Shown here: positions 53,227-61,128 of the stretch, piece after piece
Layout: every line of letters begins with the position of its first letter
How positions within the stretch are numbered: position 1 is the stretch's first letter
NCBI GenBank assembly: GCA_902363555.1
Contig: CABJAM010000008.1
Coordinates: 186,001-250,000 of the forward strand
Length of the DNA stretch: 64,000 nt
Origin: Lachnospiraceae bacterium
GTDB taxonomy: Bacteria; Bacillota; Clostridia; Lachnospirales; Lachnospiraceae
Direction: 5' to 3'
Position numbers and translations under genes: made by a program
The notes under the pieces: model-generated
The model's input: only the letters and a program-made list of their open reading frames with translations
Told to the model about the DNA's origin: nothing
Database searches by the model: none

Positions 53227-54141
53227 ATGAAAAGTCATCCTACACGTTCTCGGTCACTTTATTTAAAAAAGCTCTATGTCGCTTTTACTCTTATTTTCAT
53301 AATGGTCCTCTTTGTCTCCTGCAACAAAAAAGCAGACGATCCATCGGCTACCAATACCGATACGCCGTCGGCTACGACTGCGGCTACGGACACCCCGGAC
53401 ACAAAGACCTCCGAACCCCCAGGCACGGATACAAAAGCGCCCGACTCTCAGGTAAGCAGCGAAGCCACCGACTCTCCTGTTTCCGATGAAGCCACGGCCC
53501 GCTTCGAGATTTTGAGGGTCGATGATGACATGCTGCTGGTCTGCGGTCTGGAAAACGCCTCCGGACTATATACCGTCGGCCACGGCGCAGTTTTAGAGGA
53601 TGCCGAAGGCCAGCCCATGAAAATTGATGATCTGCATACAGGAATGATCGTGGATCTCACCTGGAATGGCACGGTCCAGGAAACCTACCCGGCGCAGTTT
53701 TCCTACGACAAATTAAAGGACACCGGCAATACCGGCAGCGATACAATCACTCTGTATAAACGACTCATCCAGGCGCTGGCTGAGGTGGACCCCGGGCTGA
53801 ACGAGGGGATCAAACAGAGCTATTTTGATTTTTCCAAGGTGGATTCTCTATCCGATGCGGAAAAGGAAGGGCTGGCTTACATGTGCGGCAGCTTCTTTGA
53901 TGTATGGGGCTCTCTGGCGACACGCGAGGAACTGGCCGCGGATGGCATTCTGGACCATGAAAAAGGTCTTGAGGACAGTATATTGGTTATTATTGAGGAA
54001 ATATCTGTAGAAGGCAACACCGTCATATGCAACGCTGAAAAATTCCGCAGCGGCACCGGCGCCTATTATTTTCACGATGTGACAGCTACCTATAAGGATG
54101 GCGAATATACATATGAAATTGGCGCGGAGATGATCAGTTAA
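53227..54141 (+). CDS. Lipoprotein of unknown function
   Basis: This ~304-residue protein begins MKSHPTRSRSLYLKKLYVAF; ATG 53227 follows AAAGGAG by 7 bases. The signal sequence ends at the lipobox VLFVSCNKK. A Thr/Ser/Pro/Asp-rich linker (~25-90) follows, then two folded parts: a small beta domain (RFEILRVDDDMLLVCGLENA) and an alpha/beta domain (AYMCGSFFDVWGSLATREEL). I do not recognise a named family, though similar lipoproteins seem common in Lachnospiraceae. It stands alone, followed by repeat array C. Confidence 0.8.
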   Translation: MKSHPTRSRSLYLKKLYVAFTLIFIMVLFVSCNKKADDPSATNTDTPSATTAATDTPDTKTSEPPGTDTKAPDSQVSSEATDSPVSDEATARFEILRVDDDMLLVCGLENASGLYTVGHGAVLEDAEGQPMKIDDLHTGMIVDLTWNGTVQETYPAQFSYDKLKDTGNTGSDTITLYKRLIQALAEVDPGLNEGIKQSYFDFSKVDSLSDAEKEGLAYMCGSFFDVWGSLATREELAADGILDHEKGLEDSILVIIEEISVEGNTVICNAEKFRSGTGAYYFHDVTATYKDGEYTYEIGAEMIS

Positions 54142-54151
54142 GCGCACCACT

Positions 54152-54304
54152 CCCCCGGCTGACGCCGGGTCGCGGCAGTCGTCACAAGAGTGAGCAAGCT
54201 CCCTCCTTGCGGCTCGTTGCTTCGCGCACCCGGCTGACGCCGGGTCGCGGCAGTCGTCACAAGAGTGAGCAAGCTCCCTCTTGCGACTCGTTGCTTCGCG
54301 CAAA
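54152..54304 (-). repeat. Terminator-linked tandem hairpin repeat, array C (2 units of 75 bp)
   Basis: The two units start near 54154 and 54229. P1 arms (minus strand) are TCGCAAGAG/CTCTTGTGA around GAGCTTGCTC. P2 is a compact ACCCGGCGTCAGCCGGGT with a shortened loop. The linkers CGACTGCCGCGA and GCGAAGCAACGAG are as in arrays A, B and D. The array abuts the terminator of the double-HAD gene. Confidence 0.88.
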
Positions 54305-54338
54305 AGTTGCTGGCGTTTAATCCGCCAGCAGCTTTTTT
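54302..54338. terminator. Bidirectional terminator overlapping the double-HAD stop codon
   Basis: AGTTGCTGGCG pairs with CGCCAGCAGCT. T-runs follow on both strands (TTTTG on minus, TTTTTTA on plus). The stop codon lies in the loop. Confidence 0.8.
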
Positions 54339-55777
54339 ATTTCTTTTAAAACACTGTCCGTCTCATAAAGTGCCGCGCGCCTGGCCGCAGGCTTGGCCGT
54401 TTCCACAACACAACTGTACCTGCCACAGCATAACATGGACACATCATTTTCATTATCACCAAAAATCACCGTTTCCTCCGGTGATACGCCAAGGCGCTCC
54501 TGCAGGGCACGCACACCGGCGCCCTTATCCACGCCGACGGGATTCATATCGATCCAGCAGTCACCGGACACAGCAATCTCAAAACGATCCTGCCACTGCT
54601 TTTGAAAATGGGCGGCAAACTGGTTTACGTCATTTTTCGTATAAATCGCGATCTTGCACACCGGTCCGCCAGGGTTTTCAATATCATCCACCGCTTCCAG
54701 CTCAAACATCAACGTATCTTCAAGCTGCCGTGCAAATTCCTCCTGGCCTTTCTCTATATAGTAGGAATGCTTTCCCGCCATGACAAAGGCGTAACCTGGT
54801 CCGTAGGCTCTTACAGCCCGGATGATTTCTTTATAATCTTCAGGCAGAAAACTCCGAAAGGACACCGACTGTCCACCATAAAATGTATGTCCGCCATTAT
54901 CTGCGATCATATACAATGGCTGATCACAGTCTTTAAACAGCGTCTTTATACTGTCCATCTGCCGGCCGCTGGCTACGGCAAAAGTAATGCCCTGGGCCAT
55001 CAGCGTATTGACCGTTGGCACAAACCCCGACTCCAGAAAAAGCTGTCCGGGCTTTAAAAGCGTGCCGTCAATATCACTGACCACCAGACGCACCGGGGAA
55101 TCGATAGTAAGCCCCTGATTTTTCCGATCCGCCAGTGCCAGCAGCTCCAACGGATGGGCTGCGATATGATGCGCATTATTTTCCTCCAGCTCCTGCCGGG
55201 TACGGAAGCCCCACAACACGCCCACCGTGTACATCCCAGCGGCATTGCCCGTCTGCATATCCACATTCGTGTCACCGATGTACATACATTCCTCAGGCGA
55301 TACGCCAAGCTTTCCGGCCGTCAGCAGTGCGCCCTCCGGGTCCGGCTTGCGCTTAACTGAGTCCATCTGGCCCTGAATCTGGTCAAATACACCTTCCCCA
55401 AACAGCTTGTGGATCACATCCAATGTCCGCTCATGCGGTTTATTGGACAATACTGCCGTCTTAATACCTCTTTCTTTCAGTCCATCCAGAGCCTCCCGAA
55501 TACCGTCGAATACCGTCACCTTATAGGTGCAGTCCTTTTTGAAAAACTCCGAATAAATATCATATACTTTATTAAAATGTTTAAGCTCCGTATCGCCGCA
55601 ATCAACCAGCGCCCGCTCGATCAGCGTCTTTGCACCGTCTCCTGCGTAATATTTATAATTGGGGGCAGGCAGCGGTCCAAGACCCACATCCGCCAATGCC
55701 CGGTTTGTGGCAACGGCTATGGATTCCACAGTATCTGCCAGAGTTCCATCCAGATCAAATATGCATGCTTTAATCAT
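54317..55777 (-). CDS. Fusion of two HAD phosphatases (Gph-like plus Cof-like)
   Basis: This is a 486-residue protein with two complete HAD domains. Residues 1-~215 are a phosphoglycolate-phosphatase-like HAD (CIFDLDGTLADTVESI, VLSNKPHERTLDV, KRKPDPEGAL, YIGDTNVDMQTGNAAGM). Residues ~228-486 are a Cof-type HAD-IIB (VVSDIDGTLLKPGQLF, FAVASGRQMDSIK, GVDKGAGVRAL, IFGDNENDVSML). Both nucleophile Asp pairs are intact. The two parts are normally separate enzymes, and no stop or start lies between them. Substrates are probably small phosphorylated metabolites. Confidence 0.88.
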   Translation of the reverse strand: MIKACIFDLDGTLADTVESIAVATNRALADVGLGPLPAPNYKYYAGDGAKTLIERALVDCGDTELKHFNKVYDIYSEFFKKDCTYKVTVFDGIREALDGLKERGIKTAVLSNKPHERTLDVIHKLFGEGVFDQIQGQMDSVKRKPDPEGALLTAGKLGVSPEECMYIGDTNVDMQTGNAAGMYTVGVLWGFRTRQELEENNAHHIAAHPLELLALADRKNQGLTIDSPVRLVVSDIDGTLLKPGQLFLESGFVPTVNTLMAQGITFAVASGRQMDSIKTLFKDCDQPLYMIADNGGHTFYGGQSVSFRSFLPEDYKEIIRAVRAYGPGYAFVMAGKHSYYIEKGQEEFARQLEDTLMFELEAVDDIENPGGPVCKIAIYTKNDVNQFAAHFQKQWQDRFEIAVSGDCWIDMNPVGVDKGAGVRALQERLGVSPEETVIFGDNENDVSMLCCGRYSCVVETAKPAARRAALYETDSVLKEIKKLLAD

Positions 55778-55805
55778 TTATTATGTCCTCCTGTCTCTGT
55801 GTGTA

Positions 55806-55833
55806 GTAACTGTTCAAAAGACTGAACGATTAC
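55806..55833. repeat. TAACAGTTC dispersed palindrome, copy 4 (imperfect)
   Basis: GTAACTGTTCA pairs with TGAACGATTAC with mismatches, upstream of the double-HAD gene. Confidence 0.6.
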
Positions 55834-55856
55834 ATAGGATCCCCCAATACCCGTTT

Positions 55857-55927
55857 TATTATAATTTGTCGAGGATTTCCATGGAAATCCTTGACCTGCT
55901 TGTCCATCAGGACAATACCTATTATAA
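55857..55927. repeat. Two-hairpin dispersed element, copy 3
   Basis: TTATTATAA-like ends enclose GTCGAGGATTTCC/GGAAATCCTTGAC, the linker CTGC and TTGTCC-ATCA-GGACAA. Both stems differ from the other copies with changes on both sides that keep pairing. Confidence 0.82.
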
Positions 55928-55940
55928 ATGGAAGCGATTT

Positions 55941-57014
55941 TTATTTCAAGTGGATATATGCCGGTATTTTTGCCTGGGCAAATTCCGGTATTTTATAATA
56001 TGCCTCCAGCGCCGTATCAAACAGATGAAATGCGTTCACTGCGCCCGTGCCTTCGCCAAGACACATATTTCCATGAATATAAGCCTCCATACCGAGGGCT
56101 TCCAGTATTTTCCTGCCGCCAGGCTCCGCCGAGCAATGCGAGGGGAAAATATAGCCAGCGCAGTCCGGGGCGATCTTTATGGCCGTCAACGCCGCCACAG
56201 ACGAAATAAAGCCGTCAATAAGAATCGGCAGCCGCAACGCCGCCGCCCCTAAAAAACACCCGGTCAGCCCGGCAATATCCAGACCGCCCACCTTGGACAA
56301 CACATCCAACGGATCATCGGCAGCCGGCTTATTGACCGCAATCGCCTTCTCAATCGCTGCAATCTTGCGTTCAAGACCAGCACTTGTCAGCCCGGCGCCC
56401 CGCCCGGTCACAACCTCCGGCGGACAATCCAGATACACGGCAGCCATAGCACTGCTTGTGGTCGTATTGCCAATCCCCATTTCACCTGTGGCAAACATAT
56501 GGTAGCCGCACCCGGCCATCTCCGACACCACGTCGATCCCGGCCATGATGGCAGCCTCCGCGTCCGCCCGGCTCATGGCCGCCCCTTTTGTGATATTTTT
56601 CGTACCATGACATATTTTCCGCTGCCAAATTCCCGGGCAGTCCACATCATCCTTCATACCGATATCTACAGGAATAACATCCGCGCCATTCATTCTGGCC
56701 AGGATACTCACCGTGGCATTATCCTTTGTCATATTACATGTAACCGTGCTGGTCACATGATGATCCGACTGTGTAACGCCCTCTTCAATAACACCGTTAT
56801 CCGCCGCCATGACGATAACTGCCTTTTTCCCGGTTTCCGGCTGGGTCGTCCTGTAAATACCCCCAAGGCGCGCCACCATTTCCTCCAGGCGGCCAAGGCT
56901 GCGCAAAGGCTTCGCTTTTTTATCCCACAAATCCCATATTTCTTCCATAATATCTGCGTCCACCGGTTCAATCCCGGCGATGATCCGCTCCAGATTCCTG
57001 TCCTTTATATCCAT
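55941..57014 (-). CDS. cobT: Nicotinate-nucleotide--dimethylbenzimidazole phosphoribosyltransferase
   Basis: This is a 357-residue enzyme that makes alpha-ribazole phosphate from a lower-ligand base and nicotinate mononucleotide. Diagnostic segments are VIVMAADNGVIEEGVTQSDH, FATGEMGIGNTTTSSAMAAV, GRGAGLTSAGLERK, FISSVAALTAIKIAP and the C-terminal MCLGEGTGAVNAFHLFDTAL with the catalytic Glu. GAGG precedes the ATG. It is last in the cobU-cobS-cobC-cobT series. Confidence 0.95.
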   Translation of the reverse strand: MDIKDRNLERIIAGIEPVDADIMEEIWDLWDKKAKPLRSLGRLEEMVARLGGIYRTTQPETGKKAVIVMAADNGVIEEGVTQSDHHVTSTVTCNMTKDNATVSILARMNGADVIPVDIGMKDDVDCPGIWQRKICHGTKNITKGAAMSRADAEAAIMAGIDVVSEMAGCGYHMFATGEMGIGNTTTSSAMAAVYLDCPPEVVTGRGAGLTSAGLERKIAAIEKAIAVNKPAADDPLDVLSKVGGLDIAGLTGCFLGAAALRLPILIDGFISSVAALTAIKIAPDCAGYIFPSHCSAEPGGRKILEALGMEAYIHGNMCLGEGTGAVNAFHLFDTALEAYYKIPEFAQAKIPAYIHLK

Positions 57015-57048
57015 TTTCCGTCATATACCTCCGCTTTTTTACCTATAT

Positions 57049-57082
57049 GGTAACCGTTTAGTTCCTCTGAACTGCTATAACC
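57049..57082. repeat. TAACAGTTC dispersed palindrome, copy 5 (degenerate)
   Basis: GGTAACCGTTTAG and CTGAACTGCTATAACC form an imperfect hairpin between cobC and cobT. Confidence 0.55.
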
Positions 57083-57796
57083 TCAATGTGTTTCTTCCGT
57101 CGTATTTATTTTCCGTATGGTAAAATTTCCATACTCAAAATCAGCCTGTGACCAAGCATCCTGTTCAAAATTAAAATGCCATGTGCCCTCCGGGCCCAAA
57201 CCGCACATCACGGCAAAAATCACCCGCAGCGTACCATTGTGGGCGCAGATGAGAATATTCTTATCCGGATTCTCAGCTTCCCATTGTTTTGGTTGCGCAG
57301 CATCGCTCGGCTTCAGATGTTCTCCCTCCTCCGACTCCGGATGTTCAGCACCGCCCGGCTCTGGATGCGCGGCTTCGCCCGGCGATACAATCGCCTCAAA
57401 GGCAGCTTTTACCCTATCAAAAAAATCCATAAACCGCTCACCGCCAGACGGCGCAACATTTAGCCAGTCATCACACCACTTTGCATAATCCTCCGGGAAC
57501 TCCCGCCGGACACTTTCATTGTCCAAACCTTCCCACTGGCCGAAATCCAGCTCCGCCAGTGCCTTAACCTCCGTCAGCTTTATGGCCGGTTGCTCCCGGA
57601 CAATAGCCCGTGCTGTTTCCAGGGTGCGGATTTTGTTACTTATGTAAACCTCATTCCAGGCAATACCCTCAAGCTGCCGCCCCACAGTCTCCGCCTGCCG
57701 CTTTCCAAGCTCAGTCAGCGGCGTATCCAACGCTCCATAATAGGCCTTTTTACGGTTCAGCATCGTCTCGCCATGACGAACAAAATAAATATGCAT
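57083..57796 (-). CDS. cobC: Alpha-ribazole phosphatase-like histidine phosphatase with low-complexity insert
   Basis: This is a 237-residue phosphoglycerate-mutase-like enzyme. The catalytic His is in MHIYFVRHGETMLNR, with the second active-site His in LICAHNGTLRV. LDFGQWEGLDNESVRREFPE is typical of CobC. Context in the cob operon supports removal of phosphate from alpha-ribazole phosphate or cobalamin phosphate. Residues ~134-175 are a Pro/Glu/His-rich repeat insert (AAHPEPGGAEHPESEEGEH and onward) absent from usual family members, which are ~200 residues. AAAGGAGG precedes the ATG. Confidence 0.87.
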   Translation of the reverse strand: MHIYFVRHGETMLNRKKAYYGALDTPLTELGKRQAETVGRQLEGIAWNEVYISNKIRTLETARAIVREQPAIKLTEVKALAELDFGQWEGLDNESVRREFPEDYAKWCDDWLNVAPSGGERFMDFFDRVKAAFEAIVSPGEAAHPEPGGAEHPESEEGEHLKPSDAAQPKQWEAENPDKNILICAHNGTLRVIFAVMCGLGPEGTWHFNFEQDAWSQADFEYGNFTIRKINTTEETH

Positions 57797-57807
57797 AGAG
57801 CCCTCCT

Positions 57808-58560
57808 TTAAAATCCGAAACGCTGACCGATCATCAGCCCAAGTAAAAACAGCAGCTCGATCACCTCGGAGCCGGCCCCCAGCGTATCCCCGGTCATCCC
57901 ACCGATTTTTCCCTCAATATACTTACGGAAGCCAAGCGCCGCCAGGGCAAGCACCGCTGGCAATAACAGCAGCCAGTCGTGATCCGTCAAAAAAAGTCCC
58001 GCATCCATAATCACTACGCCACAAAGCAGACATACCACCATGATCCCTGCCCCAATCCTGCCAATATATGAATGACCCAGTCCTTTTTCCCTTGGATAAA
58101 CCGCCTTATACATGAGAATCCCCTGAATACATTTGCCGGCAACCGGGGCCAAAAGCAAACCAAGCACAGGATTTTCAAGCTGGCTTATAATGATAAATTT
58201 CAGACCTATATCAAATATGGCTGCAATCACGCCGTTAGTGCCGACCCGGCTGTCCTTCATAATCTCCAGCATGCGCTCCCTTGTTCTGGCCGAATAGATG
58301 GCATCCGCTGTATCGCAGAGGCCGTCCAAATGGAAGCCCCCGGTCACACAGAGCTGGCACAAAACGGCAAACATCGCCGCCACACTTTTAGGTACAAAAA
58401 ATGAGAGCGCCGCAAATACAGCACAGTCAATCGCTCCGGTCACTGCGCCTACAAGCGGCCAGTACATGACACCGCGGATCAGGCGTTCATCGGTCACCTG
58501 GATTTCTTTATGGATTGGCAGCCGCGTCATTAGCTGCAATGCTAAAATAAATGTTCTCAC
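57808..58560 (-). CDS. cobS: Adenosylcobinamide-GDP ribazoletransferase (cobalamin synthase)
   Basis: This is a 250-residue integral membrane enzyme with six to seven helices that joins adenosylcobinamide-GDP and alpha-ribazole. The family motif is VTGGFHLDGLCDTADAIYSA, with the following RMLEIMKDSRVGTNGVIAAI. Its start overlaps cobU by 4 bp, so translation is coupled; it ends 11 bp before cobC. Confidence 0.94.
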   Translation of the reverse strand: MRTFILALQLMTRLPIHKEIQVTDERLIRGVMYWPLVGAVTGAIDCAVFAALSFFVPKSVAAMFAVLCQLCVTGGFHLDGLCDTADAIYSARTRERMLEIMKDSRVGTNGVIAAIFDIGLKFIIISQLENPVLGLLLAPVAGKCIQGILMYKAVYPREKGLGHSYIGRIGAGIMVVCLLCGVVIMDAGLFLTDHDWLLLLPAVLALAALGFRKYIEGKIGGMTGDTLGAGSEVIELLFLLGLMIGQRFGF

Positions 58561-59204
58561 AGAAAAAGCGCCTCCCCTTTATTTTCCTTTCCATCCTTTA
58601 TATGCATGGGAATCCCGCTGACAACAAAATAGACATCCGTACATACAGAGGCCAGATATTGATTTACACTGCCAAGAATATCACGGAAGTTACGGCCCAG
58701 GCATGTTTCCGGAACGACGCCCAATCCAATCTCATCAGTAACGAAGCACAGAGGGAGCGGCCCTGCCGCCTGGCAAAGCGCCTCGAACTCAGCCAGAATG
58801 GATGCTGTCACTGACGCGTAATCCACAGTTTCAAAATCAAACGAATCCCAATCCACATCCCCAATGCTGTCAAAAAGCAGATTTGTCACCATGGTCGTCA
58901 CACTGTCCAGCAAAATGCCGTCATATGACCATTGGGTCGTTCCAGATTTTGTATTTTGCAACAAATTTTGTGCTGGCTTTACCAATCTGCGGCAATTTTC
59001 CAGCACTTCCGTCAGATCCCCGTAGCCCTCATGGGTATCCCACTGGCTGCTGCGCCGCTGGCGGTGCTTTTCCACTCTCTGCGCCATTTCACTATCAGTA
59101 ATTTTTGCCGTCGCCAAATATAAAAAATGACTGCCCCTGGATGTCACAAGCTGTTCCGCAAACGCGCTCTTTCCGCTGCGGCAGCCACCGGTCACTAAAA
59201 TCAT
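58557..59204 (-). CDS. cobU: Adenosylcobinamide kinase/adenosylcobinamide-phosphate guanylyltransferase
   Basis: This 215-residue bifunctional enzyme starts MILVTGGCRSGKSAFAEQLV (P-loop) after GAGGTGG. LYLATAKITDSEMAQRVEKH contains the family ATA motif and guanylyl-acceptor-type His. DSVTTMVTNLLFD and FVTDEIGLGVVPETCLGRNF are typical. It activates cobinamide for CobS. It is first in the operon; no cobalamin riboswitch lies upstream, only repeat elements. Confidence 0.95.
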   Translation of the reverse strand: MILVTGGCRSGKSAFAEQLVTSRGSHFLYLATAKITDSEMAQRVEKHRQRRSSQWDTHEGYGDLTEVLENCRRLVKPAQNLLQNTKSGTTQWSYDGILLDSVTTMVTNLLFDSIGDVDWDSFDFETVDYASVTASILAEFEALCQAAGPLPLCFVTDEIGLGVVPETCLGRNFRDILGSVNQYLASVCTDVYFVVSGIPMHIKDGKENKGEALFL

Positions 59205-59242
59205 ATTGCCACCTCGTAATCTTTGTATTATAATAAATTGGG

Positions 59243-59272
59243 ATAACAGTTCAGGTGCACTGAGCTGTTATA
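59243..59272. repeat. TAACAGTTC dispersed palindrome, copy 6
   Basis: ATAACAGTTCAG pairs with CTGAGCTGTTAT around a 5-6-base loop, just upstream of the cobU promoter region. Confidence 0.72.
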
Positions 59273-59299
59273 AATCAAGCCTCAAAAAATAAATAACGT

Positions 59300-59377
59300 A
59301 TATTATAATTTGTCACCAATTTTCCCCGGGAAATTGATGACCTGCTTGCCCATCAGGGCAATTCCTGTTATATAATA
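59300..59377. repeat. Two-hairpin dispersed element, copy 4
   Basis: TATTATAATTT, then GTCACCAATTTTCC/GGGAAATTGATGAC, the linker CTGC, TTGCCC-ATCA-GGGCAA, then TTATATAATA. Same orientation as the copy at 55857 and opposite to those at 13.1 kb. Confidence 0.85.
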
Positions 59378-59453
59378 CCATACCAGATTCCAGACAGTGA
59401 TTCTATAAAATATTTTGCAAAATCAAAAATTTAATTTGCTTGCGCTGCCTGGT

Positions 59454-59577
59454 GGCTCGTTGCTTCGTGCATCCGGCTCCGCTTCACTTCGCGCACCCGG
59501 CTCCGTTTCACTCCGCCGGATCGCGGCAGTCGCCAAGCTGGTGAGCAAGCTCCCCAGCTTGGCTCGTTGCTTCGCGC
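59454..59577 (-). repeat. Terminator-linked tandem hairpin repeat, array D (1 full unit plus fragment)
   Basis: The full unit is at about 59490-59577. P1 is a perfect CCAAGCTGG/CCAGCTTGG around GAGCAAGCTC; P2 is ACCCGGC../..GCCGGAT. A fragment with GGCTCGTTGCTTCGTGCA precedes it at 59454-59471. It abuts the hairpin at 59577-59613. Confidence 0.85.
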
Positions 59578-59613
59578 AAAATAGTCCGCCAACCGGGTGG
59601 GCTGGCGGACTAT
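59577..59613 (-). terminator. Strong hairpin between array D and the DUF4250 gene
   Basis: ATAGTCCGCCA pairs perfectly with TGGCGGACTAT. TTTTG follows on the minus strand. As a terminator it would end transcripts running from the 60-kb genes antisense through the DUF4250 gene. It also lies in the DUF4250 5' region. Confidence 0.72.
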
Positions 59614-59636
59614 AAAATTTAAGGAGACTTTAAACG

Positions 59637-59819
59637 ATGAATGAAAATATTCCAAATGATCCCGTTTTACTATTAAGCTTTGTAAATATGAAGCTCCGTG
59701 ATTTTTATGCGGATCTGGATGATCTATGCAAAAGCTTAGATCTTTGCCGCAGTGACCTGGAAGAAAAGCTGGCGGGTATCGATTACGAATACAGCCGTGC
59801 TGTTAATCAGTTTGTATAA
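59637..59819 (+). CDS. DUF4250 domain protein
   Basis: This is a 60-residue small protein starting MNENIPNDPVLLLSFVNMKL after AAGGAG. NDPVLLLSFVNMKLRDFYAD and the C-terminal IDYEYSRAVNQFV match the DUF4250 family of Firmicutes, whose role is unknown. The family length is ~55-65, so it is complete. Its last 17 bp overlap the end of the convergent MmcQ/YjbR gene. Confidence 0.88.
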   Translation: MNENIPNDPVLLLSFVNMKLRDFYADLDDLCKSLDLCRSDLEEKLAGIDYEYSRAVNQFV

Positions 59820-60168
59820 TTGCTGCCTGAGCCTTTTTGCTCAGGCCTCCCAGCACCAGCGCATAGGATTTATCACACAAATCCATCAGCAACTCATCCG
59901 GAACCGCGCCATCCGCTTTAATGGAGTTCCAGTGTACCTTATTCATATAATAACCGGGAATAATGTCCTCATACTCTCTGCGCAGGAAATCCCCCTCCAC
60001 GGGTTCAAGCTTCAACGTAATCAGGTAGTCCTCGCCCGCATCATTTTTGCAGACAGCCAGGAACATCTTCCCGCCGATCATATAGCGGGTCCATTGCCAT
60101 TCCTCTTTAAAATCCTTTGTAACGCCCTTCTTTTTCATCAAATAATCATCAATCCATGTGTAACGCAT
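59803..60168 (-). CDS. MmcQ/YjbR family protein
   Basis: This 121-residue cytoplasmic protein starts MRYTWIDDYLMKKKGVTKDF after GGAGAAG. Signature parts are RYMIGGKMFLAVCKNDAGED, ITLKLEPVEGDFLR and YMNKVHWNSIKADGAVPDEL. These resemble the CyaY-like YjbR fold proposed to bind DNA; the physiological role is not established. It begins 2 bp after the stop of the acetyltransferase gene, so the two are coupled. Confidence 0.9.
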   Translation of the reverse strand: MRYTWIDDYLMKKKGVTKDFKEEWQWTRYMIGGKMFLAVCKNDAGEDYLITLKLEPVEGDFLRREYEDIIPGYYMNKVHWNSIKADGAVPDELLMDLCDKSYALVLGGLSKKAQAAIIQTD

Positions 60169-60170
60169 AT

Positions 60171-60920
60171 CTACTTCTCCTCCACCAGCTTCTTAAACTT
60201 CTTTACCGAAAGGATCTCATTGGTCAGAAAATGACCGTCATAAAACAGACTAAATGTCGTAAATGCCGACGGCGCATTTTGCGCCTGCTCACAACTTTCA
60301 AACCTCTCGCTCCTGAAAGGAAGCCCCATATCCTTTGCCGCATTTTCAATCAAAGGAACATATTTGGCCGTATACGGGCATTGATTTGTATAGAACAGGA
60401 CAAACCCTTTCGCATCGATCTCCGGCTTTTTCGCCTGTGGCGCAAACTTGGGCAGCACTGCATTTTCCTTTAACGGCAGGTGTAATAATTCATAAAAAGG
60501 CTCTGCCGTATCTGCAAGCATAAAGCCTTTATGCCGCAAATATCCGCCGTCAGACAAAAATGGCGCCTTTTTTTCGGAGGATAACACGACCAGGCCATCC
60601 TTACCCTTCTCACGGCAATCATTGATGCAGGCCTCAAGAAGCACGTCCGCATTGCCCTGCCCTTTATACTGTCCGGATACCCAAAAGCAGTCTATATACA
60701 TAAATCCTGGAGCTACCACAGGCGCCCAGGCGTACTCCGCCGGTATATATTCGATAAAACACTTACCGCGCACATTTCCTTTTAAAAATACAAGGCCTTC
60801 CTCCAGCCGCTGGCTCAGCCACGCCTTCTTTGATACCACCTGGCAATCCTTATTATTAGAAATCGCACAGCAAATATGCTCTTTCTCAAGATTTTCTGCA
60901 GTTACTTTTATTAGCTCCAT
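60171..60920 (-). CDS. GNAT N-acetyltransferase with C-terminal thioredoxin-like YoaP domain
   Basis: This ~249-residue protein starts MELIKVTAENLEKEHICCAI; ATG 60920 follows GGAGGAG. Residues ~1-145 form a GNAT domain (YIDCFWVSGQYKGQGNADVL is the acetyl-CoA loop). Residues ~170-249 are a thioredoxin-like YoaP-type domain with LFYTNQCPYTAKYVP; only one Cys of a CxxC is present. Acceptor substrate unknown. Confidence 0.85.
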   Translation of the reverse strand: MELIKVTAENLEKEHICCAISNNKDCQVVSKKAWLSQRLEEGLVFLKGNVRGKCFIEYIPAEYAWAPVVAPGFMYIDCFWVSGQYKGQGNADVLLEACINDCREKGKDGLVVLSSEKKAPFLSDGGYLRHKGFMLADTAEPFYELLHLPLKENAVLPKFAPQAKKPEIDAKGFVLFYTNQCPYTAKYVPLIENAAKDMGLPFRSERFESCEQAQNAPSAFTTFSLFYDGHFLTNEILSVKKFKKLVEEK

Positions 60921-61034
60921 CCTATCTCCTCCATAAAAATCCACACTTTAGATGCTAACTGTTAGCGGGTGTCTTTTAGCCGCTTACTGTTTTTTATTAT
61001 AGCAGGCGAAACATGACAACTGTATGTCTCGTAT

Positions 61035-61083
61035 AAAAAACAATTCAGCCGTGCCCCACTATTATAATAAACAAGACACGGCC
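61035..61083 (-). terminator. Probable terminator of the amrS operon
   Basis: GGCCGTG pairs with CACGGCT around an AT-rich loop; TTTTTT follows 8 bases later on the minus strand. It lies 46 bp after the amrS stop. Confidence 0.5.
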
Positions 61084-61128
61084 GAATAATCCCTATCCAG
61101 GGCTAAACGACATCATGCAACCCCGCCA

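Noticed and set aside
59205..59300. Cobalamin riboswitch upstream of cobU
   Set aside because: No B12 box or aptamer core is present; the region holds a palindrome and the two-hairpin element.
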